Source of the DNA: Bidens hawaiensis
Lineage: Eukaryota > Streptophyta > Magnoliopsida > Asterales > Asteraceae
Assembly: GCA_021521415.1 (NCBI GenBank)
Contig: JAIQDT010003558.1
Span: 207,409-271,408 of the forward strand
DNA: 64,000 nt
Direction: 5' to 3'
This document shows positions 10,257 through 21,368 of the stretch, piece by piece. Each line of letters begins with the position of its first letter. The first letter of the stretch is position 1. A program made the translations under genes and the position numbers. Below the pieces are notes generated by a model. It was not told the DNA's origin, did not search any database, and saw only the letters and a list, made by a program, of their open reading frames with translations.

Positions 10257-13200
10257 GATATGGAAACAAATTTTAGTTTCATAATTCAACTTGCAATTGA
10301 TATAATATAATACATGACATTTGTGTTTATATTTGAATGCTTATATGATATTGTAGTGTAGTGGTTAGAAATAAATTATGGGGAAGATGATAACCCCCTT
10401 CCCTGGTCTTTTCTTTTATGTTAGGAATAGGACCCCACGCCCCGCACCGATTCATGTAACCTATCCTTCATACTGTTGACTCTCTTTAATTGTTTATGTG
10501 ATATATATTATTATTATCCACAACAACAAACATCGCCGAATCATCACTGTACCATTTTTTTTCTCTTCTGAATTTCCTTGTCCTGATATATTGAGAACAA
10601 AAAAAGAACGTATATAATCTAGGCAAATATCACCTTTCGTGCAACTCTAAATAAGGGGGCAATAATTATCCAATGATTAATTTATCTAGTGTCTTAAATG
10701 AGGTGGTTATGAATGAGGAAGTAATAATATATTAGCTTGTTTGTAGTATTCTCTTAAAACATTCATTATTATTTTTATTTTCAAATTTGACAAGGTATAT
10801 CACAAGATTTCTGGTTCATAAGAAAACTAGGTGTTTTGTTTCATGGAACTTTATAAAATTTAAAGAAATCACAATCTGAATTTTAGTTTTAAATTCTTGA
10901 AAAAAATTTTTTTTATGTATTTGGTACACAGAATTTGTTGCAATTAAATTCTAAAATTATTTGACAACTTAACACATTACACTAATTCCATTAAACTAGT
11001 TCCGGCCACCATCATCACCCCCACTTACATCGTCTACCACCTTGACAACCACAAACCCGTCACCATTCCCATTGCCCATCTCAACCTTCGTCCCCACACG
11101 ATCGCCTCCAACCACCCCACCCCATCGCTGTTCTGCTTGATCATCATCAGCCCAACCATCACCACTACCAACCCGGACAACAACCTTGGTCAGTGTAATA
11201 TTTGTTTTATAGTTGTAATTAGTTCAACTTTAGATTTAATGTATTCTACTACATTAGCTGATTAATAAATGTTAATTTTTCACTAAAGGTTGATAAAGGT
11301 TAGATACATGTAATTGCCCTTTGTATACTACTACAACATGGGTACACACATCTACAAGTGTAGTGGTGTATGATGATTATTTTACTACTCTACTTGTACA
11401 TTTTTAAACACCAAAAAGCAAAAATATTTTGAATATGTTTAGTATAGGTTAATGAAATAGACGAGTTGGATCTGTTTAATATCAAACATTATAATACTAT
11501 TTTTCTTTTTGGATATCCTATGAAAATGTAATAAATAACTACATTATGTTGTTTCGTAGGCACGGAAATACAAGGAAATGTGACAAAGTCACAAAACTAT
11601 CATTGCCTTGAAGGAAAGAACATTTACCAAAATAAAGAAATGGGAAATAACGTTGGAGGCAGATGTGTTAGTGGTGGTAGTCAGGTGGCGAGGGTGTTGA
11701 AGGTGGTGGTGATGTTGGACGGTTATGGCGATGGTGATGGTGGCGGAGGCGATAGTAGTGATTGTGGTGTGATGGTGATGGTGGTGGCGCGCCGGTGGTG
11801 ATGGTAGTGGTTATGGTGACGGTGGTGGTGGTAAGGGTGTGGCGATGGGAGTGGCGGTGGCGGTGGCGGTTACGTAGTGGTGGTAAGGTTGTGGCAATGG
11901 GAGTGGTGGTGGCGGTTACGTAGTGGTGGTGGTTGTGGCAACAATGGTGGTGGCGACGGCCTAATGGTGTGGTTGTGTTGAGAACGTAAGGTGAAAGAGA
12001 GAATGAAATGAAAAAGAAAAAAGAAAAGCTAAGGGTGCGAAAAAATGATTTTAATGTATTTGGTGGGTATAAGACTCATTGTTTAATTGTTGATTTCAAT
12101 TTATTGATCAATCAAACACCCTTATTTTGAATTCCCTCACGACGATCCATTCCATCTCGCTTATCATTTCTGTATACCAAACGATACATTTGTGCTTCTC
12201 ATTGTACTCACCCGAGTCAGTAGTGTGATCCATATTTATGTTTCATCTTATACTCATAATTAAAACTTGGTCATCATTGTGAATTCGAGTGGCTCATAAC
12301 TCAATGACTCGTAAGAACACCATCGTTCATTGTTTTAAATCACTAATCGATTGTTGAATGCCATTAAGGTTTTTCTGGACAACTATTTTTTTTACATTTT
12401 TGTTGTCTGTTTTATGGAGAAAACTTCGTAAAAAGCACCTCGAATACATTAATCTTTTTTTCATATCTTATTATTATATACGCAAAGAAAAATGAAAAAT
12501 AAAATATATGTAGTTAGCCTGTTACATATACATACCTTTATGATCAACAATTATATATTTTTTTACAATACTAACTTTATAATTAAAACACATAAACAAC
12601 TTGTATTTGATAGTTTTTATATTTTATTGTTACATCATGTCATCATCAACTATTGATATATTCTGCGGGTTATTTTGATAGAATTAATAATTTGTATTCG
12701 ACATATGTCATGTTTAAAAATAGACTAGAGAATTTTAGAAGAAGAATAATTATTTTTATAATAGAAAGGATGAAGAAGCCTTTGGATAGAAGAAAGCTTT
12801 ATGGAGTCGTCTGAAATACGCGTGGGGTGTATCAAAACTCAAAACAAAACAATAAGACAATATCTACCAAACACAAACACAAGAATATTATGTTTATATT
12901 CATTAAAAACATGAAGCAAATAACCCACCCACGAAGCCTTCGCCTGCCGCACACGAATGGTATCGTAATCTAATTTAATACCATTTGCCTCCACCTTACA
13001 TATTTTATTTTAATAAAATTTGTTACATATAAAAGTAACATCAATGACTAAAGTTTGATGTGCACATTTAATAACGTTTAAGTTATAGCCATTGGCATTT
13101 GGTGTCATTTATTAAATCAATGACGAGCAAATATTTATGATTAACAAATACATATTCATGGCATGCTTATGCTTATCCTTATCCTTATATTGATATCTAT

Positions 13201-14195
13201 ATTTTCAAAATTCTCTTATTCATCTAACAAATAACTTAATAGCGAAAGAAAAAGTTTTCACTCATTTCATTTTATATTTGGAAAAGCACCGATCTACCCA
13301 ATTGACCAAGAAAAAGTTATGAAAACAACCGTAGCTTGTTTTATGACTATTTTAATACATTTTTTTTATATCAAACGTAACTATTACGAGGATTTTCCCT
13401 TCTTATCTTATGAGTAAGATGTTAGTGTACATGTCTAACCGGGAGGGTTTTCTTTGCCAGCACTGAGGGGGTCGGTTTACCTGTCAATACCGATCCCCTC
13501 ATTCATATCACTCATATTGCCTTAACAAATTTTGATGTCAATCAAGACATAGTTTCAAACATGGCACGATAATAATATTGGATCCTTGTGTTCTATGGAT
13601 GAATTCAGCACCGGTCCCAAATTTCTCGATCATGATTTTCTTAAAAACATGGTATCGGTACCATATGCAAAAACTCAATAAATATCAGTAGTGATCCTGA
13701 ATTTCCTGACACCAGTACTGAAATGCTTGTTTCGAAACCAATTCCCGGTTCTATTTATTCATCTCTACCTGTTCCACCCACACCTAGGAGCCTTAGTAGC
13801 TTAGTAGGTACGGAGCATATTTGTTTCTTAGTTATTTCCGTATTTGTTTACATGATACTTTAACTTAAAGCTATATATTAATAATAAGACAAAATATAAG
13901 AATAGAAACACCGACGATTTTGTAATTGATAGTGCTGTCTGTGGGTGGTCAAACCCTGTGTTTTAACACATTTTTAACATTAGACGACCACCTTCCTTGA
14001 GCCTTCCATCCGCATGGCTCGTGGGTCCGTACGCACCAAACCAAACTCAACTCCTACTTATACTTTCACTCACACCACCCTCTTACATAAATAATAATAA
14101 TATTCCTTCCTCTTCACTCCACCTTTTATCCCTTCATTACAATATTATCATATCCACTCCAACTCCATCATATTCATATCAAAGTTATAACCTCA
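10257..14195. other. Intergenic, no gene seen
   Basis: AT-rich spacer. A CCACC-rich block (about 10985-11190) and a GGTGGT-rich block (about 11640-11960) face each other in inverted orientation, which could be the two halves of an old inverted-repeat element, but I could not define termini. A short frame through the GGTGGT block is low-complexity and not supported. The last 170 bases contain the kinase promoter. Confidence 0.5.
14025..14039 (+). promoter_or_regulatory. Conserved upstream block of kinase 1
   Basis: GTCCGTACGCACCAA lies 171 bases before the start codon. A 14-of-15 match (GTCCGTACACACCAA) lies at 19850-19864, 102 bases before the paralogous kinase. Its survival in otherwise diverged flanks suggests a shared promoter element; no function is known to me. 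Confidence 0.45.
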
Positions 14196-15152
14196 ATGAA
14201 GTCATTCTTTTGCTTTACAGTCTCCGATAAAGTCGCTGATTGCGATGACGGTAGTGTCGGCTGCTCCGATGTCACCACTTCGTTTCCATGGGAAGACATA
14301 AAGAAACGAACCCGAAATTTCACTAGTCAGATCGGTTCAGGAGGGTTTAGTACTGTCTACCTAGCTCGGTTACCTGATTTCGGGCTAGCCGCAGTCAAGA
14401 TCCAATCGGCTTGCACTGAGCGGCTAGCCCGAATTCATGACCAAGAGCTACAAATTTTGACACGACTAAAACACCCGAATATTGTTAAGTTTATTGGATG
14501 TTGTAATGATAGAGAAGATGAACGTGCACTCGTGTTTGAGTATGTACCTAATGGTACGTTACATGACAGGCTTCAGAGTGATGTGATGCTGACGTGGAAA
14601 AATAGAACGCTAATTGCGTTTCAGCTTGCTTCAGCTTTGGAGTATCTTCATGGCATCCAAATTATTCATGGGGATATTAAGGGCTCCAATATACTTCTAG
14701 ACCAAAAATTAAATTGCAAACTTTGCGATTTCGGGTCCGCTAAATTAGGGTTTACTTCAATGGTTTTACCTCCATCATCCACAAAGACGAATAGAATGAT
14801 TATGGGATCTCAAGGCTACGTGGATCCGCATTATTTAAAAACCGGATTGGTTTCAAAGAAGAATGACATTTATAGTTTTGGAGTTGTGCTTCTTGAGTTT
14901 ATTACTGGCAGGGAAGCGTTTGGTATGCAGAAGTTGACAGACATTATGGGTCCGGTGGTGAATGGGATGGTGGGAGTGGAGGAGGTGGTGGATCCGCGGC
15001 TGAGATGCGGTGGCAGGTTCGATTTAGAGGAAGTGAAGGCTATGGTTTCGTTGGCCGGGAAGTGTATTAGTGGTTCACCTATGGTTAGGCCTTGTGCGAG
15101 TGAAGTTGTAGCATCCATGAGGGACAAGTTTAAATCAATTGCTCATTTGTGA
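14196..15152 (+). CDS. Receptor-like cytoplasmic kinase, At1g33260-like (copy 1)
   Basis: Single-exon Ser/Thr kinase of 318 residues with no signal peptide and no membrane segment, so it is cytoplasmic. It resembles the probable receptor-like kinases At1g33260/At4g10390. Seen: glycine loop GSGGFSTVY (residues 47-55), catalytic Lys68, helix-C Glu84, catalytic loop HGDIKGSN (158-165), DFG (178-180). The HRD Arg is Gly, making it a non-RD kinase; this appears typical of the family, and the catalytic Asp is kept. The N-terminus starts MKSFFCF and lacks the Gly2 of its paralogue at 19952, so it should not be myristoylated. The start is the first ATG that aligns with the paralogue. Pathway and substrate are unknown. 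Confidence 0.9.
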   Translation: MKSFFCFTVSDKVADCDDGSVGCSDVTTSFPWEDIKKRTRNFTSQIGSGGFSTVYLARLPDFGLAAVKIQSACTERLARIHDQELQILTRLKHPNIVKFIGCCNDREDERALVFEYVPNGTLHDRLQSDVMLTWKNRTLIAFQLASALEYLHGIQIIHGDIKGSNILLDQKLNCKLCDFGSAKLGFTSMVLPPSSTKTNRMIMGSQGYVDPHYLKTGLVSKKNDIYSFGVVLLEFITGREAFGMQKLTDIMGPVVNGMVGVEEVVDPRLRCGGRFDLEEVKAMVSLAGKCISGSPMVRPCASEVVASMRDKFKSIAHL

Positions 15153-15479
15153 TGATTTCTTATTATCATGTAAATTCATTTTCTAGTTTTGAAGATTTTT
15201 GTTTTAGTTTTAAACCTTTCAAAGATGATACGAGGAAGTAATTCTCATTTTTTTGTTGGTTTGTAATTTTGATTGAAAGTGTGTTGAGATTGGAAAATCG
15301 GTAGCCAAACCGACTATATCAGGCCCGACTCCGAGAAAGCGAAAAAAAATTTGGGTCGAATGCGAAATATTTTTTGGGTCTTACTTAAAAAGGAGTATTA
15401 TGTTGGTTTAAACAATTAAATTTATATATAGGTTTATTTGGTTATAATTTGAGTTGTGTAAAGTTTTTTTGTATAAAAA

Positions 15480-15575
15480 TAAGATTAAACATGTCTCAAT
15501 GAGACTTGAACCGATGACCTTTTGGTTGAAAGTAACACCCTTTTGCCACTAGACCAAACTAGTGGTGATGTAAAT
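15480..15575 (-). mobile_element. tRNA-derived SINE-like sequence
   Basis: On the minus strand an A box (TGGTCTAGTGG, 15546-15556) is followed by a B box (GGTTCAAGTCTC, 15501-15512), the internal RNA polymerase III promoter of tRNA-derived SINEs. The 3' part is not delimited; a GGCC-rich stretch lies on the other side at 15640-15710. No target duplication was found. Confidence 0.5.
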
Positions 15576-15827
15576 AAGTTTAAACATTAGATATACATAT
15601 TGTTTTTAATAAAACTATATATAATATTTTTTAATAAAAAGTTCGGGCCTAATGGGGTGTCGGGCCTATGGCCGTCGACCACCCTGCCACCCCTATGGGC
15701 CGGCCCTGGACTATATTTGATTAGTTTATTTTTCTCATTCAAAGAAGAAATACAAAATCTTTTTAGTTTATTTTGTTACTTATAACTTTCATACAAACAA
15801 AAAATATGTATAATCATACTCTACTAA

Positions 15828-16789
15828 GGGGCTGTTTGGTAGGGTCTGAATCTGACCCATTAAGAGGTAAACCTCTAAATCGGTCAGATTCAGAGCGTTT
15901 GGTTCAACCCTTGGCTCTGATTCGGTCAGACATTCAGCCTCTGAATGGTTCAGCTGAAAATAGATGCTGAATGAAACAGATGGTTGCTGAAGACCAAATT
16001 ACCCTTCTTCTTTTGATCTGCTAGTGTACGACACACACCACCACCATCAGAGACGGAACTACAGGAGGGTCCGGGGACCCTCCGGCGACCCTCTCGCAAC
16101 CAGAACTTCCGTCAGTATGAACATCCGACGACGTTATGGTTTTCAGGTAATTATAGCAAACAGAGGAGAGTAAAATAGAAAAATTGGACCCCAGCTCTAG
16201 GTGATAACCGCCGTCACCCATTCTCGCCGTAAAACCGACCCCAGCCACAACCTTTCACCATTTATTGTTGCATCAACCCTTCCAACGCTGTCATTAAAAA
16301 GGTCACCGGAAAATCGATGAACGGTGACCAGAAAAAAAAAGGTAGGAGATGAAGAGGAAAGGTTATGCTGTTCAACAAGAGTCTGCCAACACACCACCAT
16401 GTCTATACCCTCTCATGTTGCTGAATTATTTTGTGACGGTGGGGGGAGGGGTGGCCGGAAAATGGTGCCTCTCTTGTTGAACATGTGGTTGTTGAATTGG
16501 GGCTTCTTGAAAATTAGGGCCAGTATGTATTTTTTGTATATTTGTTACACTTTTGGTAGTATTATATTATTTGTATATAAATCTAGTATGTATATAATCA
16601 TTTATATATTTTGAATGATATTAATACCAAATTTACGTAAAGGGGTAAAATAGTAATTTTGTACAGTTATTCAGACGTCTAACCAAACAGATACATTTCA
16701 TTCAGCCCTTACTGGTTTAGATCATTTTACCTATTCAGACCTCTTACCCATTCAACACTTAATAATTCAGAGGTTTGCCAAACAGCCCC
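15828..16789. mobile_element. PIF/Harbinger-type non-autonomous element
   Basis: Terminal inverted repeats GGGGCTGTTTGG (15828-15839) and CCAAACAGCCCC (16778-16789) are perfect over 12 bases and flanked on both sides by TAA (15825-15827, 16790-16792), the three-base target duplication of PIF/Harbinger elements. At 962 bases it has no transposase. Inside, subterminal GGTCAGATTCAG-like motifs recur. A second end of this family abuts the SET-domain gene at 48493. Confidence 0.88.
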
Positions 16790-16979
16790 TAAGCTATTGA
16801 TTTGTAGGCCTCCAAAGGGCGTGATATATAGATCAGGTTTTTCTCAATCACGAAAGACAAAGTGACTGGTTGCGCTTAAGAATATCCATATTCACAACAT
16901 AATCCAACCTAATCTTTTAATAAAAAACCAATTTCTTTAATTTTCAATATAACCCAACCTAATTCAAAATTTCACTCAC

Positions 16980-17064
16980 ATTCACAACTCAGACCCTACC
17001 ATAGCATTGCTATTGGTGGGATATACTGAGTACGATGATGATGATGATGATGATTCACAACTCA
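16980..17064 (+). mobile_element. 5'-truncated SINE/LINE tail with 12-bp target duplication
   Basis: ATTCACAACTCA occurs at 16980-16991 and again at 17053-17064, bracketing 61 bases that end in a (GAT)n tail. The insert matches the last part of copies at 43730-43872 and 49226-49391. It resembles the 3' end of the Au SINE family (from memory). A 5' truncation with a long target duplication is the signature of target-primed reverse transcription. Confidence 0.85.
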
Positions 17065-18984
17065 AACCAACAAAACTTTTTTATTAAATAAATACAGTTC
17101 CTCATTATAAAAAAAATAAATATACAAAAAGTATTTTTATTAAACAAAGAACAAGTTATAAATGAAATTAATTGGTAAGAAAAAGTAACACAATGCCTTA
17201 ACCATTAGTGGAAAGGGTTGGATTGCAACGTCCCTAGTCTTTGCCACTACCCGTTGCCAAGATAATGTGATTTTTGTTCTTCTTTTTATTTTAATTCAAA
17301 TTGCCGACTGACCCAAGCAAAAAAATCACTAAAGTGGATCGCATTACAAAAAAATGTGACCAGAAGAAATAAAAACAAAACAATAAACCACACAAAAGCA
17401 ACACCCCCTGCTTTAATATGTCATCATCACTTATTTATCACCAATGACATAACTAAAACACGTTTAACTAAAGTTATTTAAATTATATATTGAATAGGTA
17501 CACTTGCCGCCTTTTTTTATTCTGCATTCACAATTTTACTTTTTTTAATATCTAAGTTCTTCATTTAAGTATTAAGATCAAAGCAAACGTGATCTATCTA
17601 CCAAACTTCGTGAGCCCATGTTTCTTATAATAATTCCACATTAAGACAAAATATGTGCGGACAAAGTTAAAACACGAATTGGCGTTTAAATTTGGAGCAC
17701 GTCTGCTTTTTATATAAATTTTAGACATATTAAACTGATTGTCATCGTGACATGTACATAATACTATCTTACAAACATTATATATTTGGTCTCACTTTAT
17801 ATGAATTAGTAACACGTTTTTTATTTTTTTTTCATACAAATACAGACACTAAACAATTATTAGATCCATATAAAATATGATCATTTCCTTATTTGCTTGA
17901 AAGATTATATAAAGAACTCTTAACACCTCCGCGCTATGTTTCTTCTTTTTCTTTAATGTTGAAGCGCCTGGTTGGCATGTCACATAACATCTACCGGCTA
18001 CATCTGGTGATCATGCACTACAACAAAAGACACTACTCTAAAAGTAAATGGAATTCTCGACCACCCATCTTTCCACCAACCATCCAACCCGATTGCCACC
18101 TCCACCTCGCTCAACCACTAGTGCCCTAGACCATCCCAACGCCATCATCTAGGGATGGCAAAAAAAAAACCGAGCTATGCACGAAACATGTGGGATAGGT
18201 ATATCCGAAACTTTATGGGTATTGAACAGGGTATGAAATTAGATTTAAATATTTACGTGGGTATGGGACGTGTATCGGATTAGGTGACACCCGACCCAAT
18301 TACACAACACCACATGCTCGTTTAGCCAAATCATATGAAACTTTTTTGAAATTTTATTTTCATTCTCCATTAACCCTTGTCTCTAAATGCTTAATTTTAG
18401 TAGGTTTGTTATATGAAAGTTAGTTTTTCTTATGGGGCATGTACTTGTTAATATTAATATTAGTTAATTAGTTAATATTTTAGAGGTTTAACCTTGTTAA
18501 ACTAAAAAAAGTTCAACCGCATTTGCAAAGAAAAAAAAGCGAGTAGCATCAAACAATGCCCATGCCCACTACCGATCATCCTTCGTCGCCTCAAATCCCT
18601 TCGCCAGCTGAACTCCAGCCAGACTTCCAACTTAATTTAGGTAAATGATTAAGTGAAACACTCATTTGATAATTATTTTTATTGTTTTAACTTACTTGAT
18701 TAGGGAATATATAGAGACCCTGGTTGAAAAATTAAACATGCTATGAACTTTAGATTTAAAACATTTTTTGTTTTTTGTTGATTATATAAAAAGTAGTTTT
18801 ATTATGTTTTTTAATATGACCCGTTCGAATCCGACCCAAAACGGACTTAAAAAAATAGATAACGACAAACAAACGACCTGTAAAAATGTTTTCTAATAAT
18901 TTTAACATTTATATATATGTACTTAAACATTTGTTAATAACTTGTATTCTAATTTATAGGCATATAACTCTATTCCGTGTCCTT
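17065..18984. other. Intergenic, no gene seen
   Basis: AT-rich. From about 18150 (GGGATGGCAAAAA) to 18310, and again near 18820-18850, the repeated 'ACCCGACCCAA' style sequence of hAT-like MITE remnants appears, but termini are not clear. Confidence 0.4.
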
Positions 18985-19300
18985 TCTAATATGGTGTAGT
19001 GGTAGGAAGACTGGATATTTTTAGTAAAAACACAGGTTCAATCCCCACAGACAACACTTTGGTAGGGGCATGAGTGACTTAATGAAGGAGGATTGTGATC
19101 TTTGTGATCTTCAGTTCGATCCTGATGGCGTCCGGGTTTTACCACCGACGGGCCTTCGGGCGGGTGGGATTTTCTCAGAATTTGAGATAACTTGAAGGCA
19201 TTTAAGGATTCTGTACGACTAGGTTAGGTCAACGGACAAAGATCTTTTGCTATTTGGTCACCCCTTATGGAGTACCTAGATAATTCTTTGTTAGTTGGTC
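18985..19300 (+). mobile_element. tRNA-derived SINE
   Basis: A box TGGTGTAGTGG (18992-19002) and B box GGTTCAATCCC (19035-19045) lie in tRNA-like order and spacing. They are followed by a non-tRNA body with a GC-rich hairpin-like stretch (about 19137-19175, GGGCCTTCGGGC core) and an AT-repeat end near 19305. This is a SINE head and body; the exact 3' end and target duplication were not resolved. Confidence 0.6.
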
Positions 19301-19849
19301 GTTAAAAATATATATATACACACCACATTATATCTATTTGATAGGTCTTACAATACACTTTGAGTATCGGAAGGTGTTCTTCGAGTTTATGGTCGCACAA
19401 TGGGTATATTTAGTTTATGCAACTCGAACCTAAACTTAAACACAGTTAGACGTGTGCTAACTTGTTAACAAGAACCCAATTTGTCTATTAAAACATTAAA
19501 TTAAAAGTCCCCACAATGACGTCTTAGTGGCAAGACTATGTAGACACCCAATTATGGCGTGAACCATTTATTTAAAACATTAGATAAAGAACAAAGTCGT
19601 TTCTTTATAAGGTAAACCATCCAAAATCTAATTACTCCTTTTTTATCTTTTTACCTTTTTACTACTTGCATTTATATTTCCGGTGTTAATCAAGAAGACA
19701 AAAAAATCTCACCGACAATAAAATTCACACCACCTTTTCAATAATTTTGTTATTAGTGTCTATTTGTTGGTCAATCAATATATTCAATCAGTCTCTCGGA
19801 TTTGATGTCACCACCAAACACATCATATTCCCGGGCCCTTTTAAGACGT

Positions 19850-19864
19850 GTCCGTACACACCAA
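19850..19864 (+). promoter_or_regulatory. Conserved upstream block of kinase 2
   Basis: GTCCGTACACACCAA, a 14-of-15 match to the block upstream of the paralogous kinase at 14196. It sits shortly before the likely 5' untranslated region, which is rich in CTTTCTTTC. Confidence 0.45.
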
Positions 19865-19951
19865 CCTTCAAGCTTCCCTTAAAGTCTTAAACACACACCT
19901 TTCTTTCTTTCTATTCTATCTCCTTCAACCCACCTTTCTCTTTTTCCCACA

Positions 19952-20947
19952 ATGGGTTTACTCAAGTTATTCCATTGCTTTAGAGTATCCAATCAAGTAG
20001 CCGATTGCGCTAGCAAAGACAGCGAAGACTGCTCTAGTGTCACCACCAAAACTACATATGATCAAACTTTATCTACAAACAAGTATTCATGGGATGATAT
20101 AAAGAAGTGGACAAGAAACTTCTCCAAGGTTATTGGATCGGGTGGGGTTAGTACGGTCTACCTTGCCCGAATACCGGATTATGGGTTAACAGCTATCAAG
20201 ATACAATTGGCTTGCACCGAGCGGCTAGCCCGAATTCATGACCAAGAGCTTCAAATATTGGTCAAAGTAAAACATTCAAATATTGTTAAGTTAGTTGGAT
20301 ACTGCGACGATAGGGAAGAAGAGCGTGTGTTATTGTTTGAGTATGCGTCCAATGGTAATTTACATGAGAAGTTGCAGAGCAATGTAACGCTGACGTGGCA
20401 AGCTAGAACGCTGATAGCGTTTCAGCTTGCTTCAGCGTTACAGTATCTGCATGGGATGCAGATTATTCATGGAGATGTTAAGGCTGCTAATATTCTTTTG
20501 GATGAAAAGTTAAATTGCAAGCTTTGTGATTTTGGATCGGCTAAATTAGGATTTACATCGATGGTTTGGCCCACATCGAGTAGCCCAAGAGCGATAATTG
20601 GTTCACAAGGGTACGTGGACCCGCATTATTTGAAAACCGGATTGGTTTCAAAGAAGAATGACATTTATAGCTTAGGAGTTGTTCTTCTAGAACTTATTAC
20701 AGGAAAAGAGGCGTTTAGTTTGGAAAGGGGGGAATTGTTGACGGAGATTGTAAGTCTGGCGGTGAAAGGGGTGGTGGGAGTGGAGGAGGTGGTGGATCCG
20801 CGACTGAGATACGGTGGTGGGTTCGAATTAGAGGAGGTGAAAGCTATGGTTTCGTTGGCCGGGATGTGTATTAGTTGCTCCATGGTTAGGCCTAGTGCAA
20901 AGGAGATTGTTGCATCCATAAAGGAAAAGTTTCATAGCATTTCTTGA
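19952..20947 (+). CDS. Receptor-like cytoplasmic kinase, At1g33260-like (copy 2)
   Basis: Single-exon kinase of 331 residues, a close paralogue of the one at 14196 in the same orientation: a dispersed tandem duplication. It begins MGLLKLFHCF, with Gly2 and a nearby Cys9, the pattern for myristoylation and palmitoylation, so it is probably held at the plasma membrane. Seen: glycine loop GSGGVSTVY (62-70; the usual Phe at its tip is Val), catalytic Lys83, HGDVKAAN in the catalytic loop (non-RD), DFG, and VDPHYLKTG in the activation segment. The Val at the loop tip and the loss of Gly2 in copy 1 suggest the two have diverged. Substrate and pathway are unknown. Confidence 0.9.
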   Translation: MGLLKLFHCFRVSNQVADCASKDSEDCSSVTTKTTYDQTLSTNKYSWDDIKKWTRNFSKVIGSGGVSTVYLARIPDYGLTAIKIQLACTERLARIHDQELQILVKVKHSNIVKLVGYCDDREEERVLLFEYASNGNLHEKLQSNVTLTWQARTLIAFQLASALQYLHGMQIIHGDVKAANILLDEKLNCKLCDFGSAKLGFTSMVWPTSSSPRAIIGSQGYVDPHYLKTGLVSKKNDIYSLGVVLLELITGKEAFSLERGELLTEIVSLAVKGVVGVEEVVDPRLRYGGGFELEEVKAMVSLAGMCISCSMVRPSAKEIVASIKEKFHSIS

Positions 20948-21328
20948 TTTTCATTTTGGTTTTGTGAAAAATTTAGATGTGATTGTATTGGTTTGGTTTC
21001 ATCAATCATCATCATCATTTATGATTATTTTCTGTAAAGTTTGTTTTTTAGTTTGAAGAAAGTTTTTAAGTTTTCTTTTGTTTGGTCACTTATTACTATT
21101 CACAAGAATGTTACATTTCATAAACCATAAACGGTTACAAGTCTATTTTAGTTCATATCTCGTCTAGTAAGGTACAATATATTAATCATTAAGTAATAAT
21201 TACTAGGTCTAATTCCTTTTTTTTTAAATATTATAGCCGGCATCTAGAATATCACCTCAAAGTCGCCTGTCAGGGTTCAATTAAACCTAACAGTTGAATT
21301 ATGGTAAATAATTAAAAATGACGAGTTC

Positions 21329-21368
<40 letters not shown>

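Noticed and set aside
11580..11801. 73-codon frame in GGTGGT-rich DNA
   Set aside because: Low-complexity Gly/Val/Asp text caused by a simple repeat; no domain and no start context.
14870..15127. Minus-strand frame within kinase 1 (also 20665-20919 in kinase 2)
   Set aside because: Mirror of a conserved coding region; similar in both paralogues only because the sense strands are.
17150..17290. Possible tRNA-like boxes near 17200
   Set aside because: The A-like and B-like words are in the wrong order on either strand.
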